A stretch of 64,000 nucleotides of DNA from an uncultured Latescibacterota bacterium (GTDB taxonomy: Bacteria > Latescibacterota > UBA2968 > UBA8231), in NCBI GenBank assembly GCA_958295495.1, contig OY282352.1, positions 2,976,001-3,040,000 on the forward strand, written 5' to 3'. Of the stretch, positions 35,493 through 43,857 are shown in pieces. Positions within the stretch are counted from its first letter, which is position 1. Each line of letters begins with the position of its first letter. The notes beneath the pieces are model-generated. The model searched no databases. It saw only the letters and a program-made list of their open reading frames with translations, and had not been told where the DNA came from. A program made the position numbers and the translations under genes.

Positions 35493-36966
35493 ACACCGAA
35501 AACAGCTTGGCTTTGTACAGGTGAAAGCGGAGGCCGACGTTTGCGCCCGCAAGGGCCGCTAGGTCGGCTTGGCCCCGCCAGCGCGCAGGCTCGGCGATGG
35601 CGTCGCCCGTGAGGGGATCGGCCTCGGCGAGCGAAAAGCCGGGGTGGGCTTTTACGGGCTGGGGAGGCGTGTGAATGGTCTGGACGATTTCGGCCTTGAT
35701 CCAGCCGTCCGGGGCCGTGCGAAAGTTGAGCAGCAGTTCGCGGCCACAGCAGGGCCGCTCGATGAGCGTGACCCGTCCCTCGCCTTTGGCCTCTATCCCC
35801 GCCAGCCGATCCGGTTCCCAGCAGGCCCAGCGAAATTCTCCGTCCTCGGGGTACGCAGCGCCGCGGCGGAGGAAGTCGTGGCGGCGCTGGTAGCCCCTAA
35901 AGGGCAGCCGCCAAGTGCCGTTGGCGGCGATGAGATTCGGGCTGGCGTAGATCTGGCCATAGGCGCCGCGGTCGATGATGGGCCGGCGGAAGGGCCGGGT
36001 CCAGTGGTGACTATCGCGGCTGACCGCGAGTTGGACATCGACCGTAGAGGCGATCCGATGGTACACCGACGGAAACATCAGATAGCGCGGCTGGGTGCCG
36101 GGGTAGGGCGTGTAGCAGGGGTTGTAGATGTCGTCGTCAATCGGGTCCAAGGGGTCGGGCAGGAGGCAGGGGCGCGGCGCGGCCAAGGCTGCAAACTGTG
36201 CGCCCGAGACGCGGCGCACCAAGCGCCGGCGGTCGAGGTGGCCGCGCAAGTACGCCACGTATTGTCCTTGGTGGGGGTCATAGGTGCAGAGGTTGTGGGT
36301 GTCTAGCTGGGTCGCGCCGGCGTCGAAGACGGGTGCGCTGAGGTTGTGCCAGTGGATGCCGTCGGGAGAAGTTGCGCCGAGGAGCTGCTGCCGAATCTCA
36401 ATGCCGCGGGCCTTTTCCCCGGCCGACACATCGCCCAAGTCGCGGGCCACGAGCAGGGCCTTGAAGCGCACGGCGTCCATTTCCGGGTCGGGCTGGCCGG
36501 CGCGGAAGTAGCGCGCCCCCGGGCCGACGGCCTTGTAGCGCTCGGCCGCCGGGGCACTGGGGTCGATGAACACGCAGCCGAGGGGATGGTCGCGGCCGGC
36601 GCTGATGATGTTGTTGCGGCTAGAGCCTTCGTACTCGCACAATCCCAAATCCGGTCGCTGCCAAGTAAAGCCGTCGTCGCTTTCGGCGTAGCAGACATAC
36701 ATGCGCGCGATGTCGTCTAAGCGTTGTACGCCGTACCAGAGGCGGTAGCGCCCTTCTTCATGGAGCATGGCGTTGAGGTGGAGATTGGCTCCTTGCTCCC
36801 AAGGGCACTCCTCGTGGAAGAAGACCTCGGACTTGCGCGCTGGTTCGGGCGCGAGTTCAATGCCTTGGGGCGGGTCTTGCGACCAAACGGTGCCGTCGTC
36901 TTCGAGCTTGCGGTGGGAGGGCCAGATGCCGTACCAGTCGAGAAAGGGCGTGGGTTGGGGCTGCAT
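35485..36966 (-). CDS. Five-bladed beta-propeller glycosidase-like protein (GH43/GH32 superfamily fold)
   Basis: A 493-residue cytoplasmic-looking protein (no signal peptide). It has blades such as NAMLHEEGRYRLWYGVQ, MYVCYAESDDGFTWQRP, ATSPDGIHWHNLS, AVSRDSHHWTRPF and WRLPFRGY. These recur in arabinanase/levanase-fold and phosphorylase-like proteins. The catalytic acids cannot be assigned safely. It is the last gene of a minus-strand run with an aldo/keto reductase and a Gfo/Idh/MocA oxidoreductase, starting seven bases after the latter. That implies sugar degradation. Confidence 0.65.
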   Translation of the reverse strand: MQPQPTPFLDWYGIWPSHRKLEDDGTVWSQDPPQGIELAPEPARKSEVFFHEECPWEQGANLHLNAMLHEEGRYRLWYGVQRLDDIARMYVCYAESDDGFTWQRPDLGLCEYEGSSRNNIISAGRDHPLGCVFIDPSAPAAERYKAVGPGARYFRAGQPDPEMDAVRFKALLVARDLGDVSAGEKARGIEIRQQLLGATSPDGIHWHNLSAPVFDAGATQLDTHNLCTYDPHQGQYVAYLRGHLDRRRLVRRVSGAQFAALAAPRPCLLPDPLDPIDDDIYNPCYTPYPGTQPRYLMFPSVYHRIASTVDVQLAVSRDSHHWTRPFRRPIIDRGAYGQIYASPNLIAANGTWRLPFRGYQRRHDFLRRGAAYPEDGEFRWACWEPDRLAGIEAKGEGRVTLIERPCCGRELLLNFRTAPDGWIKAEIVQTIHTPPQPVKAHPGFSLAEADPLTGDAIAEPARWRGQADLAALAGANVGLRFHLYKAKLFSVSI

Positions 36967-36972
36967 GGTAGG

Positions 36973-38004
36973 CTAACCTCGGGCGTTTGCGCCGATTAGG
37001 TCGCCGAGGAGGACCAACTCGCCGCCGCTTTCGGCCGAGGCATTGGCCCCCAAAACGGCGGCTAGGCTGTTGAGGGAAGGGACGTAGGGGCTGCGCGGCA
37101 TGGAGGGATCGCCGGATTGGACGGCGGCGATAAAGGCGCCGGCCTGGGTGAAGAAAGCTCCTCGGGATTGCGGCTGTTCTTGGGCCTCCCACACCACCTC
37201 GCCGTTTTCCGTCACTTTTTGCGGATTCCACTCGATGATTGAGTCGTCGCTGACGACGAGGATTTGGCGTTTGGCGTACTCGACGTCGTTCATCACCCGC
37301 GAGACGCTGGCATTGGCGGTCAAGCGCCCTTTGAAGCGGTAGTTGACGTTGTACACGTGGGGCAGGTTCATCGGCTCAATGCGCTCTTCAGGCAGCGACT
37401 CGACGTAGAAGGCCGAGACTGCCTCAATGTCGCCGAGGAAATAGCGCAACAGATCGACGCTGTGGATGGTGTTTTCGACAAACGAGCCGCCGCAGAGTTC
37501 GTAGCGGCTGGTCCAGTAGCGGATGGGCTGGCCGCTGTAGAAGTTTTGGATTTGGGCGTGGCGCGGAGTGCGCTTCTGCAATAGCTCCAAGGTCGGCGCG
37601 GAGGCCGGCTCGTAGCGATATACGAAGCCGACTTGGGATACGATGCCGGCTTTTTCGACTGCGGCGTTGAATTCTGCTACTTGCGCTAGATTGAGGGTCT
37701 GCGGCTTTTCCACGAAGAGGGCGACTCCTTGGTCGGCGGCGATGAGCACTTCGTCGGTGTGTACAGTCGGCGGAATGCACAAGTAAACCGCGTCGAGTTC
37801 CTGCTCTTCAAACATCTGGTGGTGGTCTGTATAGGTCGAGCGAGGCTTATAGACGGCAGCTTGTTCCTCGAGGGTTTCCTCGCTTTTGTCGCAAAAGGCC
37901 TGGAAGACGACTTGGCCTTCCTCGGCGAGCGCAGCTAACGCCGGGAGGTGCGCCCTTTGGGTGATCCAGCCGAGGCCGATGCAGCCGACGCGGACGGGTT
38001 TCAT
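36973..38004 (-). CDS. Gfo/Idh/MocA-family oxidoreductase
   Basis: 343 residues from ATG 38004, which is preceded by GAAGGA; a TTG six bases upstream is less likely. The NAD(P) motif is VRVGCIGLGWITQRAH. The catalytic Lys is in FVEKPQTL. A C-terminal domain follows with GSFVENTIHSVDLLRYFLGD containing the conserved His. It probably oxidises a sugar or sugar derivative. It sits 13 bases after the aldo/keto reductase gene and just before the glycosidase-like gene, so the three form an operon. Confidence 0.87.
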   Translation of the reverse strand: MKPVRVGCIGLGWITQRAHLPALAALAEEGQVVFQAFCDKSEETLEEQAAVYKPRSTYTDHHQMFEEQELDAVYLCIPPTVHTDEVLIAADQGVALFVEKPQTLNLAQVAEFNAAVEKAGIVSQVGFVYRYEPASAPTLELLQKRTPRHAQIQNFYSGQPIRYWTSRYELCGGSFVENTIHSVDLLRYFLGDIEAVSAFYVESLPEERIEPMNLPHVYNVNYRFKGRLTANASVSRVMNDVEYAKRQILVVSDDSIIEWNPQKVTENGEVVWEAQEQPQSRGAFFTQAGAFIAAVQSGDPSMPRSPYVPSLNSLAAVLGANASAESGGELVLLGDLIGANARG

Positions 38005-38017
38005 CTGCAATTCCTTC

Positions 38018-38920
38018 TCAAGGGGTGAGTGATTCGATGCGGGCGATGAGAGCGGGAGACAAGGAGCGGCCGTCGGAAACGGCCGCGGAGACTTCGAGTT
38101 CGTCTATCGTTGCAGCGCCGGTGAGCAGCACCGAGACTTGGGGGTCCGACAGCAAGTAGCGCAGCCCGTGGTCGGGCATGTCGCCGGGTTCGTGGGCGAG
38201 CAGGGCTTCGATTTTTTCGAGTTTGGGATACAGCTCGGCAAAGCGGCCGGCCTCCTTCCAAGCGTCGCGCTTGGACCCGAGCAGGCCGGCGTGCAGCGGC
38301 GAGGCGAGGATGATGGCGACGTCGCGGGCGGCAGCGGTGGGTAGGAGGAGCTCCTTGGCCGTCTGCACTAACAGGTCGTATTTGAGAAAGGTGATCACCG
38401 AGACGAAAGCGTCGGCCTCGGCGAGCACATCGCGCATCAGCACTAGGTCCGAGCCGGTCAGGCCGATGTGTGCGGCCAAGCCTTGCTCGCGAATTTCGCG
38501 CATGGCCTCTAGGGCGCGCCCGCGGCCAAATATCCCCTCCCAGCCGGCCTGCTCGGCCTCGTGGAGTTGCAACAGATCCACCGAATCGCGCTGCAAGCGC
38601 AGGAGGCTGGCCTCAAACCCCCGCCACACTGCGTCGCGGGTGTAGTCAAAGGGCGCTGGATAATAGCCTACCTTGGTCGCCAGATAATAGGGCGCGTCAA
38701 CTCCTTTGAGGGCGTGGCCGAGGACCTTTTCGCTGCGGCCTTGGCCGTAGAGCGGAGCAGTGTCAAAGTAGTTGATGCCGAGCTGGAGGGCGCGCTCGAC
38801 CATGGCGACTCCGTGCGCCACCGGCAGGAGGCCGTATTCCGGGCGTCCGTAGAACCAAGACCCGCCCATGGCGATTTCGCTGACTTGCCAGTTCGTTTTG
38901 CCGAATCGTCGGTATCGCAC
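38018..38920 (-). CDS. Aldo/keto reductase
   Basis: A 300-residue (beta/alpha)8 protein with the full catalytic tetrad: Asp53 and Tyr58 in YFDTAPLYGQG, Lys83 in LATKVGYY and His120 in LLQLHEAE. The MRYRRFGKTNWQVSEIAMGG start is characteristic. It resembles the L-fucose dehydrogenase/D-threo-aldose 1-dehydrogenase group that oxidises sugars. It is the first gene of the reductase-oxidoreductase-glycosidase run. Confidence 0.87.
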   Translation of the reverse strand: MRYRRFGKTNWQVSEIAMGGSWFYGRPEYGLLPVAHGVAMVERALQLGINYFDTAPLYGQGRSEKVLGHALKGVDAPYYLATKVGYYPAPFDYTRDAVWRGFEASLLRLQRDSVDLLQLHEAEQAGWEGIFGRGRALEAMREIREQGLAAHIGLTGSDLVLMRDVLAEADAFVSVITFLKYDLLVQTAKELLLPTAAARDVAIILASPLHAGLLGSKRDAWKEAGRFAELYPKLEKIEALLAHEPGDMPDHGLRYLLSDPQVSVLLTGAATIDELEVSAAVSDGRSLSPALIARIESLTP

Positions 38921-39040
38921 GTGCGCTCCGCTGTTGGGGCTAAAAGGAATGGGGTAACTTAGACACAGCGGCGGCTGGCCGCCACTTGCTGGAGGTTATC
39001 TCACAACTGCCATTGGCTAGGCCCGGTGTCGGTAAACAAA

Positions 39041-39061
39041 GGACAACCCTTGGGGTTGTCC
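39041..39061. repeat. Perfect 9-bp inverted repeat
   Basis: GGACAACCC and GGGTTGTCC are separated by a three-base loop, 18 bases before the sugar-isomerase start. It resembles small dispersed palindromic elements (GTAGGGACAACCC type) of environmental bacteria and could form a hairpin in the leader. Confidence 0.5.
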
Positions 39062-39079
39062 CTACTCTTGGAGACGGCA

Positions 39080-39868
39080 ATGCACTACAGCTATATGGTA
39101 ATCGACTTTGCGGATCTCGGGGGCGATTTCGCCGCCGGGTTGGACTTCATTCGGGCCTGTGGGTACGAGGGCGTCGAGTTGAACCTGACGCCTGCGGTGC
39201 TCGGTCAATTAGACGCGATCGAACACTCCTTGGAGGCGTGCGGCTTGGTAGTGCCGTCGCTTTTGACTGGGGCCGCCTATGCCGAGGGATTGTGTCTGAG
39301 CGTGGCCGACCCGCGCCGGCGCGCCGGGGCCGTCGCTAGGCTGCGGGAGTACCTGCCCATTGCCCAGCGTTTCAACGCCATCCTCGTCGTCGGGCTTTTG
39401 CAGGGCCTGCGCGAGGACGAGCCCGACGCCGAGGTGGCCAACGAGCGCATTGCGGCTGGCCTGCGCGAAGTGGGCTTGGCCGCCCAAGACGCCGGCGTGG
39501 ACTTGGTCGTCGAGCCGATCAATCATTTGCAAGTGGGGTTTAACAATTCCGTCGGCGAGGTGCGCGCCCTGATTGAGCGCATTGGTGTGCCAGCTTTTAG
39601 GCCGATGGTCGATACGATCCACATGAACATTGAAGAAAAGTCGTTGACCCAGCCCATTTTCGACTGCGGCAATGCGCTGCGGCACGTCCACTTGTGCGAG
39701 AGCAACGGCGGTGTGCTGGGCAGCGGTCACCTCGACTTCAAGGCCGTGCTCGCGGCCTTGGACGCCATTGGCTACGCGGGTTTTGCCTCGGTCAAGGTCT
39801 ATCGCCAGGCCAGTTTGCACACAGCCGCGCCCGCGTGCTTGGCGTACTTGCGCGGGCTAGCCGGCTAG
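39080..39868 (+). CDS. Sugar phosphate isomerase/epimerase (xylose isomerase-like TIM barrel)
   Basis: ATG at 39080 is chosen because GGAG precedes it and MHYSYMVIDFADLGG is a normal start. An upstream GTG/ATG frame lies in the palindrome. The 262-residue protein has the AP_endonuc_2/IolE-like pattern: CGYEGVELNL, VVEPINHLQVG with Glu as metal ligand, MVDTIHMNIEEKSL, and HVHLCESNG. Such proteins isomerise or epimerise sugars and inositols. The gene end overlaps by four bases with the convergent crcB. Confidence 0.82.
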   Translation: MHYSYMVIDFADLGGDFAAGLDFIRACGYEGVELNLTPAVLGQLDAIEHSLEACGLVVPSLLTGAAYAEGLCLSVADPRRRAGAVARLREYLPIAQRFNAILVVGLLQGLREDEPDAEVANERIAAGLREVGLAAQDAGVDLVVEPINHLQVGFNNSVGEVRALIERIGVPAFRPMVDTIHMNIEEKSLTQPIFDCGNALRHVHLCESNGGVLGSGHLDFKAVLAALDAIGYAGFASVKVYRQASLHTAAPACLAYLRGLAG

Positions 39869-40230
39869 CGGGCCGCCCAATACCCGACGAAGACGGCGGG
39901 AATACCCAGCAGCAGTTGCAGTCCAATGTGGACTAAGGCGGCTGGCACCTGACCCGCGCGCAGTATTTGAGAGGTCTCGTAGGCCACGGATGAAAAAGTG
40001 GTGAAGCCGCTGAGGACGCCGACGAAGAGGAATAGGCGGAGTTGGGGCCCTAGGTATTGACGCTCTTCGGCCAAGCCTCCCAAAAAGCCTATGAGCAGGC
40101 AGCCGATCACGTTGACCACGAGGGTGCCGTAGAGCGGGGTGCCCAACAGGCGCAGGGTTCCCATGGAGACCAAGTAGCGTAGCGCGGCCCCGATAAAGCC
40201 GCCGCAGCCCACCAGTAGAATGCGATCCAT
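39865..40230 (-). CDS. crcB: Fluoride ion channel CrcB/Fluc
   Basis: A 121-residue, four-helix membrane protein with all family marks: GGFIGAALRYLVS at the start, TLVVNVIGCLLIGFLGG with the pore Asn, and GVLSGFTTFSSVAYE with the Phe/Ser box of the fluoride pathway. It forms dual-topology dimers that export fluoride. No fluoride riboswitch was recognised in the 157 bases upstream. Confidence 0.92.
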   Translation of the reverse strand: MDRILLVGCGGFIGAALRYLVSMGTLRLLGTPLYGTLVVNVIGCLLIGFLGGLAEERQYLGPQLRLFLFVGVLSGFTTFSSVAYETSQILRAGQVPAALVHIGLQLLLGIPAVFVGYWAAR

Positions 40231-40387
40231 AAGTTGCTAAGAAGCTGTTGAGTTAAACGCGAATATCGGGAAAATCAGGCGAATTTTACGGTACTTGACA
40301 ATATCTTTCAACCTTGCGACTCTCAACTATACGGGCTTGCGGACGCCCTCTTAACTGGCTTCGAGTATAAAGGAAAGGTGCAAGACG

Positions 40388-41074
40388 ATGAAAACCTTTA
40401 GTGATGAAGAACTGATCGACCTGTTCAACCGGCAACTCCCCGACCTGTTGGACCGCCGTCCAGACCTTGAGCCGCTGATTTACCAAGGGTTCTTAGGCGC
40501 GTTTGCCCGCCGCGAAGAGGTGGCCGTGGTGCTGACGGAGTTGCGGGCGTTGCGTACTGAGATGGATCAACGCTTTGAGCAAGTGGATCAACGCTTTGAG
40601 CAAGCAGACCGCCGTTTTGAGCAATTTCGCGAGGAAGTGAACCAGCGCTTTGAGCAAGTGGATGCGCGTATAGATGCGTTTCGCGAGGAAGTGAACCAGC
40701 GCTTTGATGAAGTCTTTCAAGCCCTCGATCGGCTGGGGTCGCGCTGGGGCATCCGCAACGAAAGCGTGTTTCGGCGCACCATGGCGGCCCTGTTGGAGGA
40801 ATCCTTTGGTGCCGCGGTCGAGGAGCGCGTCATTAAGGGCGAACAATTCGACGTGGTCATTGTCGCTCCCGATCAGCACATCCTCGTCGAAATCGCCGCC
40901 AGCGTGGGGGCCTCGATCCAAGAGCGGCTGGAGCGCAAGCGTCGCCTGTACACCGAGGCCACCGGGGTGGCCCCGACGCGGATCCTACTCGCCACGGCGG
41001 ATATCTATAGCTATCGGGCGCAAGCTCTGCGCGAGGCGGGCATTGAGGTGATTGAACCCGCAGAAGCCGACTGA
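40388..41074 (+). CDS. Coiled-coil protein with PD-(D/E)XK-like domain (DUF3782-type)
   Basis: 228 residues, AAAGGAAAGG upstream. Residues 1-50 are an acidic helical head. About 53-115 form a coiled coil made of tandem FEQVDQR-type heptads. Residues 120-228 resemble the nuclease-like DUF3782 domain: RWGIRNESVFRRTM, EQFDVVIVAPD, HILVEIAASVG. The usual ExK reads EIA, so the Lys is missing. The coiled coil is encoded by exact DNA repeats: 21-bp units at 40564-40605, and a 29-bp unit at 40625-40653 repeated at 40679-40707. Such repeats can expand or contract. Confidence 0.65.
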   Translation: MKTFSDEELIDLFNRQLPDLLDRRPDLEPLIYQGFLGAFARREEVAVVLTELRALRTEMDQRFEQVDQRFEQADRRFEQFREEVNQRFEQVDARIDAFREEVNQRFDEVFQALDRLGSRWGIRNESVFRRTMAALLEESFGAAVEERVIKGEQFDVVIVAPDQHILVEIAASVGASIQERLERKRRLYTEATGVAPTRILLATADIYSYRAQALREAGIEVIEPAEAD

Positions 41075-41096
41075 GTCGGGCGGATGAACGACGGGT

Positions 41097-41330
41097 TTGC
41101 GGGGGCAATTGGCTCTGGTTGACGACCCCTGCCTGTGGCTGGTGCCCGGCAGCTATCGGCGTCCGCGCACGCCCGAGGAACACCACGCCTTAGCCGGGGA
41201 TAAGAAGGTCCATATCGCCGGTCAGAAGAACATCTTTTTGCGGCGGGGCAAGTGCTGTTCTGGAGCGGTTAGGCGATTCACCGCGGCCGCCAACCCGTAC
41301 CAACTAATCCCCGTCCCCAACCTGTGAACC
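41097..41330 (+). pseudogene. Remnant of a phytanoyl-CoA dioxygenase (PhyH) gene
   Basis: One frame reads ALVDDPCLWLVPGSYRRPRTPEEHH, the typical segment before the distal iron ligand. The remainder of the C-terminal core then appears in another frame near 41246-41300 as GQVLFWSG-stop-AIHRG, including the distal His. A frameshift and an in-frame stop therefore break the gene. No start or full N-terminal part remains. Confidence 0.6.
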
Positions 41331-41621
41331 TCCAGACGAATAAACGCCCGGTTCGTCAGCACGCTGTGGTTGTCCTGCGCCCTCGCCACCCCGCAGCACT
41401 GCTTGGCCACCCCGCGCAGTACCTCGATGCCGGGGTTTTGGTAGCCGTCCGTAGCGAGGTGCCCGCGACTATGTGCCGGAAATCCGCCAAATCCACCTCA
41501 AAAGAGCGCACGCCGAGGGCCAGCAAGTTGATCAATTGCTCGCCGACCCAGCGCTCGCAAAGGTCGCGTCGGAGTTGACTATGAGGCGGTGGCGGGCGAT
41601 GGCGGCATTGGAGGATGCTTT
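41331..41621 (+). other. Non-coding or decayed stretch with a second possible PhyH fragment
   Basis: Frame 41464-41590 reads YVPEIRQIHLKRAHAEGQQ, then LLADPALAKVASELT, which resembles the N-terminal part of PhyH proteins (DPxLAxVAxEL). It lies after the C-terminal remnant, so the order is not that of one gene. No intact gene is seen. Confidence 0.35.
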
Positions 41622-42527
41622 TTACAGGTCGTCTGGCGAGGCGTCGGGGATTTGGGATTTATGCGCTAGGGCGCGTTCGTATTGTTGGGTGCAGGAGATG
41701 CAGGGGAGGTTTTGCGTTTGTGCGCGGCGCAAGAGGAGGTCGAGCTGGTGTGCGCCGCGGTCGATGCGATAGACGGACCAAGGGTGGAAGATGGGCAGGT
41801 AGTAGGGCAGGTTTGCTTTTTGCACATAATCGATGCCCGGAGCGTAGGCTTCGTACACGCCTTGGGCTTCTACGGGCTTATGCGCCGGATAGGGCCAAGG
41901 GAATTTTGGCGGCCACAACACCTTGCCCGGCTGCCCGGTGAGGATGTTGTCGTGCCAAGCGTGTGAGGGCATTTCGAGGAGGCCGGGAAAGCCCTCGCGG
42001 GCGTACCAGAAGGGCCGGTTGAGCGGCGCGGGCATGGTTCCGTCCGGCCCGGCCCCCACCGTGCGCATATAGCGGTAGCCGGCCTCCCACATCACGTGGA
42101 GGATGCGCTCTTGGCCAATGAAGCCGCGGGTGTATCCGCCGGGCGCGGTCAGGCCGATCACCGGGCGGGAAAAGGTGTCTTCGATCAGTTTTTTGGAGTC
42201 GGCTAACTCCCGCTGCAAGGCGGCTTGGTCACCGGCTAAACCGATTAGGTCTTTGTGGGTGAACGAATGGCATTGGATGTCGAAAAGGGGCTCGTCGAGG
42301 ATGGTGCGGAATTCGGGCGCGGCGCGTTGCAGCAGCTCGGCGACGATGAAAAAGGAGGCTGGGGCCTGCTGCTCCAGATGCACTTGGGCCACGGCCCGGA
42401 CGCCGGCGAGGCACTCGGCTAGCCGCTCGCCCTCGTAGCTGATCCGGCCTTGGTAGCCCGGCCCGGTCGGCGCGTCCCACCAAGCGTACACGGCTTCGGT
42501 GTCGTAAGCGGATATGTAGGAAGGCAT
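41622..42527 (-). CDS. Polysaccharide deacetylase (NodB-like) family protein
   Basis: A 301-residue protein with NodB features: an N-terminal acidic motif (ISAYDTEAVYAW), ASFFIVAELLQ, and the metal-binding FDIQCHSFTHKDL. LTAPGGYTRGF near residue 150 fits the Arg/Pro motif 3. No signal peptide, so it likely acts in the cytoplasm on an oligosaccharide or other amide. It is divergent from the enolase-superfamily gene across 112 bases. Confidence 0.82.
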   Translation of the reverse strand: MPSYISAYDTEAVYAWWDAPTGPGYQGRISYEGERLAECLAGVRAVAQVHLEQQAPASFFIVAELLQRAAPEFRTILDEPLFDIQCHSFTHKDLIGLAGDQAALQRELADSKKLIEDTFSRPVIGLTAPGGYTRGFIGQERILHVMWEAGYRYMRTVGAGPDGTMPAPLNRPFWYAREGFPGLLEMPSHAWHDNILTGQPGKVLWPPKFPWPYPAHKPVEAQGVYEAYAPGIDYVQKANLPYYLPIFHPWSVYRIDRGAHQLDLLLRRAQTQNLPCISCTQQYERALAHKSQIPDASPDDL

Positions 42528-42639
42528 GGGTTAGATCGTCTTTGGCGATGGGGGTGGGATGGGGTAAGTTAAAACTGGAGGCGATGGATCGTCAATTTTG
42601 CTACCAACGCAATCCCGCTCACGCGCCGAGGAGAAAACC

Positions 42640-43857
42640 ATGAAAATCACTGATGTTGACATCATTCCGGCGCACGTGCCGCTCGCCGCCCGCAACGCCG
42701 AGCATGCCGTGCGTTTCCGCTTCATTGACCAGCGCACCTTCTTCAAGGTCCAAACCGACAACGGCTTGGTGGGCTGGGGCGAGTACCGCTGTACGCCGCC
42801 GCCCGCGCAGAGCGCGGAGGGCCTCATCGGGCGCAGCCCCTTCGACTTTTTGGGCAGCGATGTCCACCTCGGCTTGGCCGGAGCCTTGTACGACGTGATG
42901 GGCCAGTACCTCGAAGTGCCGGCCTACAAGCTGATGGGTCCCAAAGTGCGCGACCGCGTGCCGGTGGCGGCGTGGACTCGGCCCGCCGATCCTGAGGAGC
43001 TGAGCCGTGAAATCGTCCGCGCCGCCGACCAAGGCTACCGGCTGTTCAAGATGCACACTTGCCAGCACTACGACGTGTTTGAGCAGAACCGCGCAGTAGA
43101 GGATGTGGCCCCAGCAGGCTTCAAGATGCAGTACGACTTCAATTCCAACCGCACCTTGGCCACGGTGTTACCCATCGTCAAACAGCTCGAAAAATCGCCC
43201 GTAGTGGGCTATATCGAGGATCCCTTGGTGCTGAGCGATGTAGAAGGCTGGCGGCGGCTCCGCGCTCAATGCGGCGTGCCGCTGGTTATGCACGTGCCGC
43301 CGCTGGGCGGGTTGCAGGAGGTCGTACAGGGGATGGCCGATGCGTATATCGTGGCCGAGTACTGCGGCGGGTTTGGCGATGCGTTGGTGCGCGGCTTGGC
43401 CTACGGCAAGGCCAATGTGCAAGTGGTGGTGCAGCTAACCGGGGGCACCTTGGCCAAGGCGTTGGCGCTGCACTTGGCGGCCGTGCTGCCCACGACCGCC
43501 CACTCGATCAATCTCGACGACCAGTACGAGGAGGACGCGGCTCGTCAGCGCCTTGAGATCGTCGAAGGCTGTTCGCCCGTGCCCGAGGGGCCGGGCCTCG
43601 GCGTGGAGGTGGACGAAGCGGTCATTGCGCGCTTGGCGCAGCGCGGGCCGGCGGAAATTCCCCGGCACTTGGGCAAGCTGCGTCTGCCGGACGGGCATGT
43701 GCTCTACACGGCTAGCATTCCGCCCATAGATGCGTTGACCGGCTTTGCCGAGGGAACCATCCGGGGCTTGTCCTTTGAGGTGTGGCACGACGATGGGTCC
43801 AAGGAATTCGGGCGCATGTTCGGGCGGGTGGAAGAGGAAGGGTCGGTGTTGGCGTGA
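42640..43857 (+). CDS. Mandelate racemase/muconate lactonizing enzyme family (enolase superfamily) protein
   Basis: 405 residues from ATG 42640, after GAGGAG. The capping domain begins MKITDVDIIPAHVPL. The barrel has YRLFKMHT where most members have KxK. Metal ligands are likely Asp in MQYDFNSN and Glu in GYIEDPL, but the third ligand position reads VPLVMHVPP, a His. The usual general base pair is therefore not certain and the reaction may differ from classic acid-sugar dehydration. The following SDF transporter gene starts within the stop codon (GTGA), linking the enzyme to carboxylate uptake. Confidence 0.8.
   Translation: MKITDVDIIPAHVPLAARNAEHAVRFRFIDQRTFFKVQTDNGLVGWGEYRCTPPPAQSAEGLIGRSPFDFLGSDVHLGLAGALYDVMGQYLEVPAYKLMGPKVRDRVPVAAWTRPADPEELSREIVRAADQGYRLFKMHTCQHYDVFEQNRAVEDVAPAGFKMQYDFNSNRTLATVLPIVKQLEKSPVVGYIEDPLVLSDVEGWRRLRAQCGVPLVMHVPPLGGLQEVVQGMADAYIVAEYCGGFGDALVRGLAYGKANVQVVVQLTGGTLAKALALHLAAVLPTTAHSINLDDQYEEDAARQRLEIVEGCSPVPEGPGLGVEVDEAVIARLAQRGPAEIPRHLGKLRLPDGHVLYTASIPPIDALTGFAEGTIRGLSFEVWHDDGSKEFGRMFGRVEEEGSVLA

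Noticed and set aside
40231..40387. Fluoride riboswitch upstream of crcB
   Set aside because: No conserved fluoride-aptamer core could be found on the minus strand.
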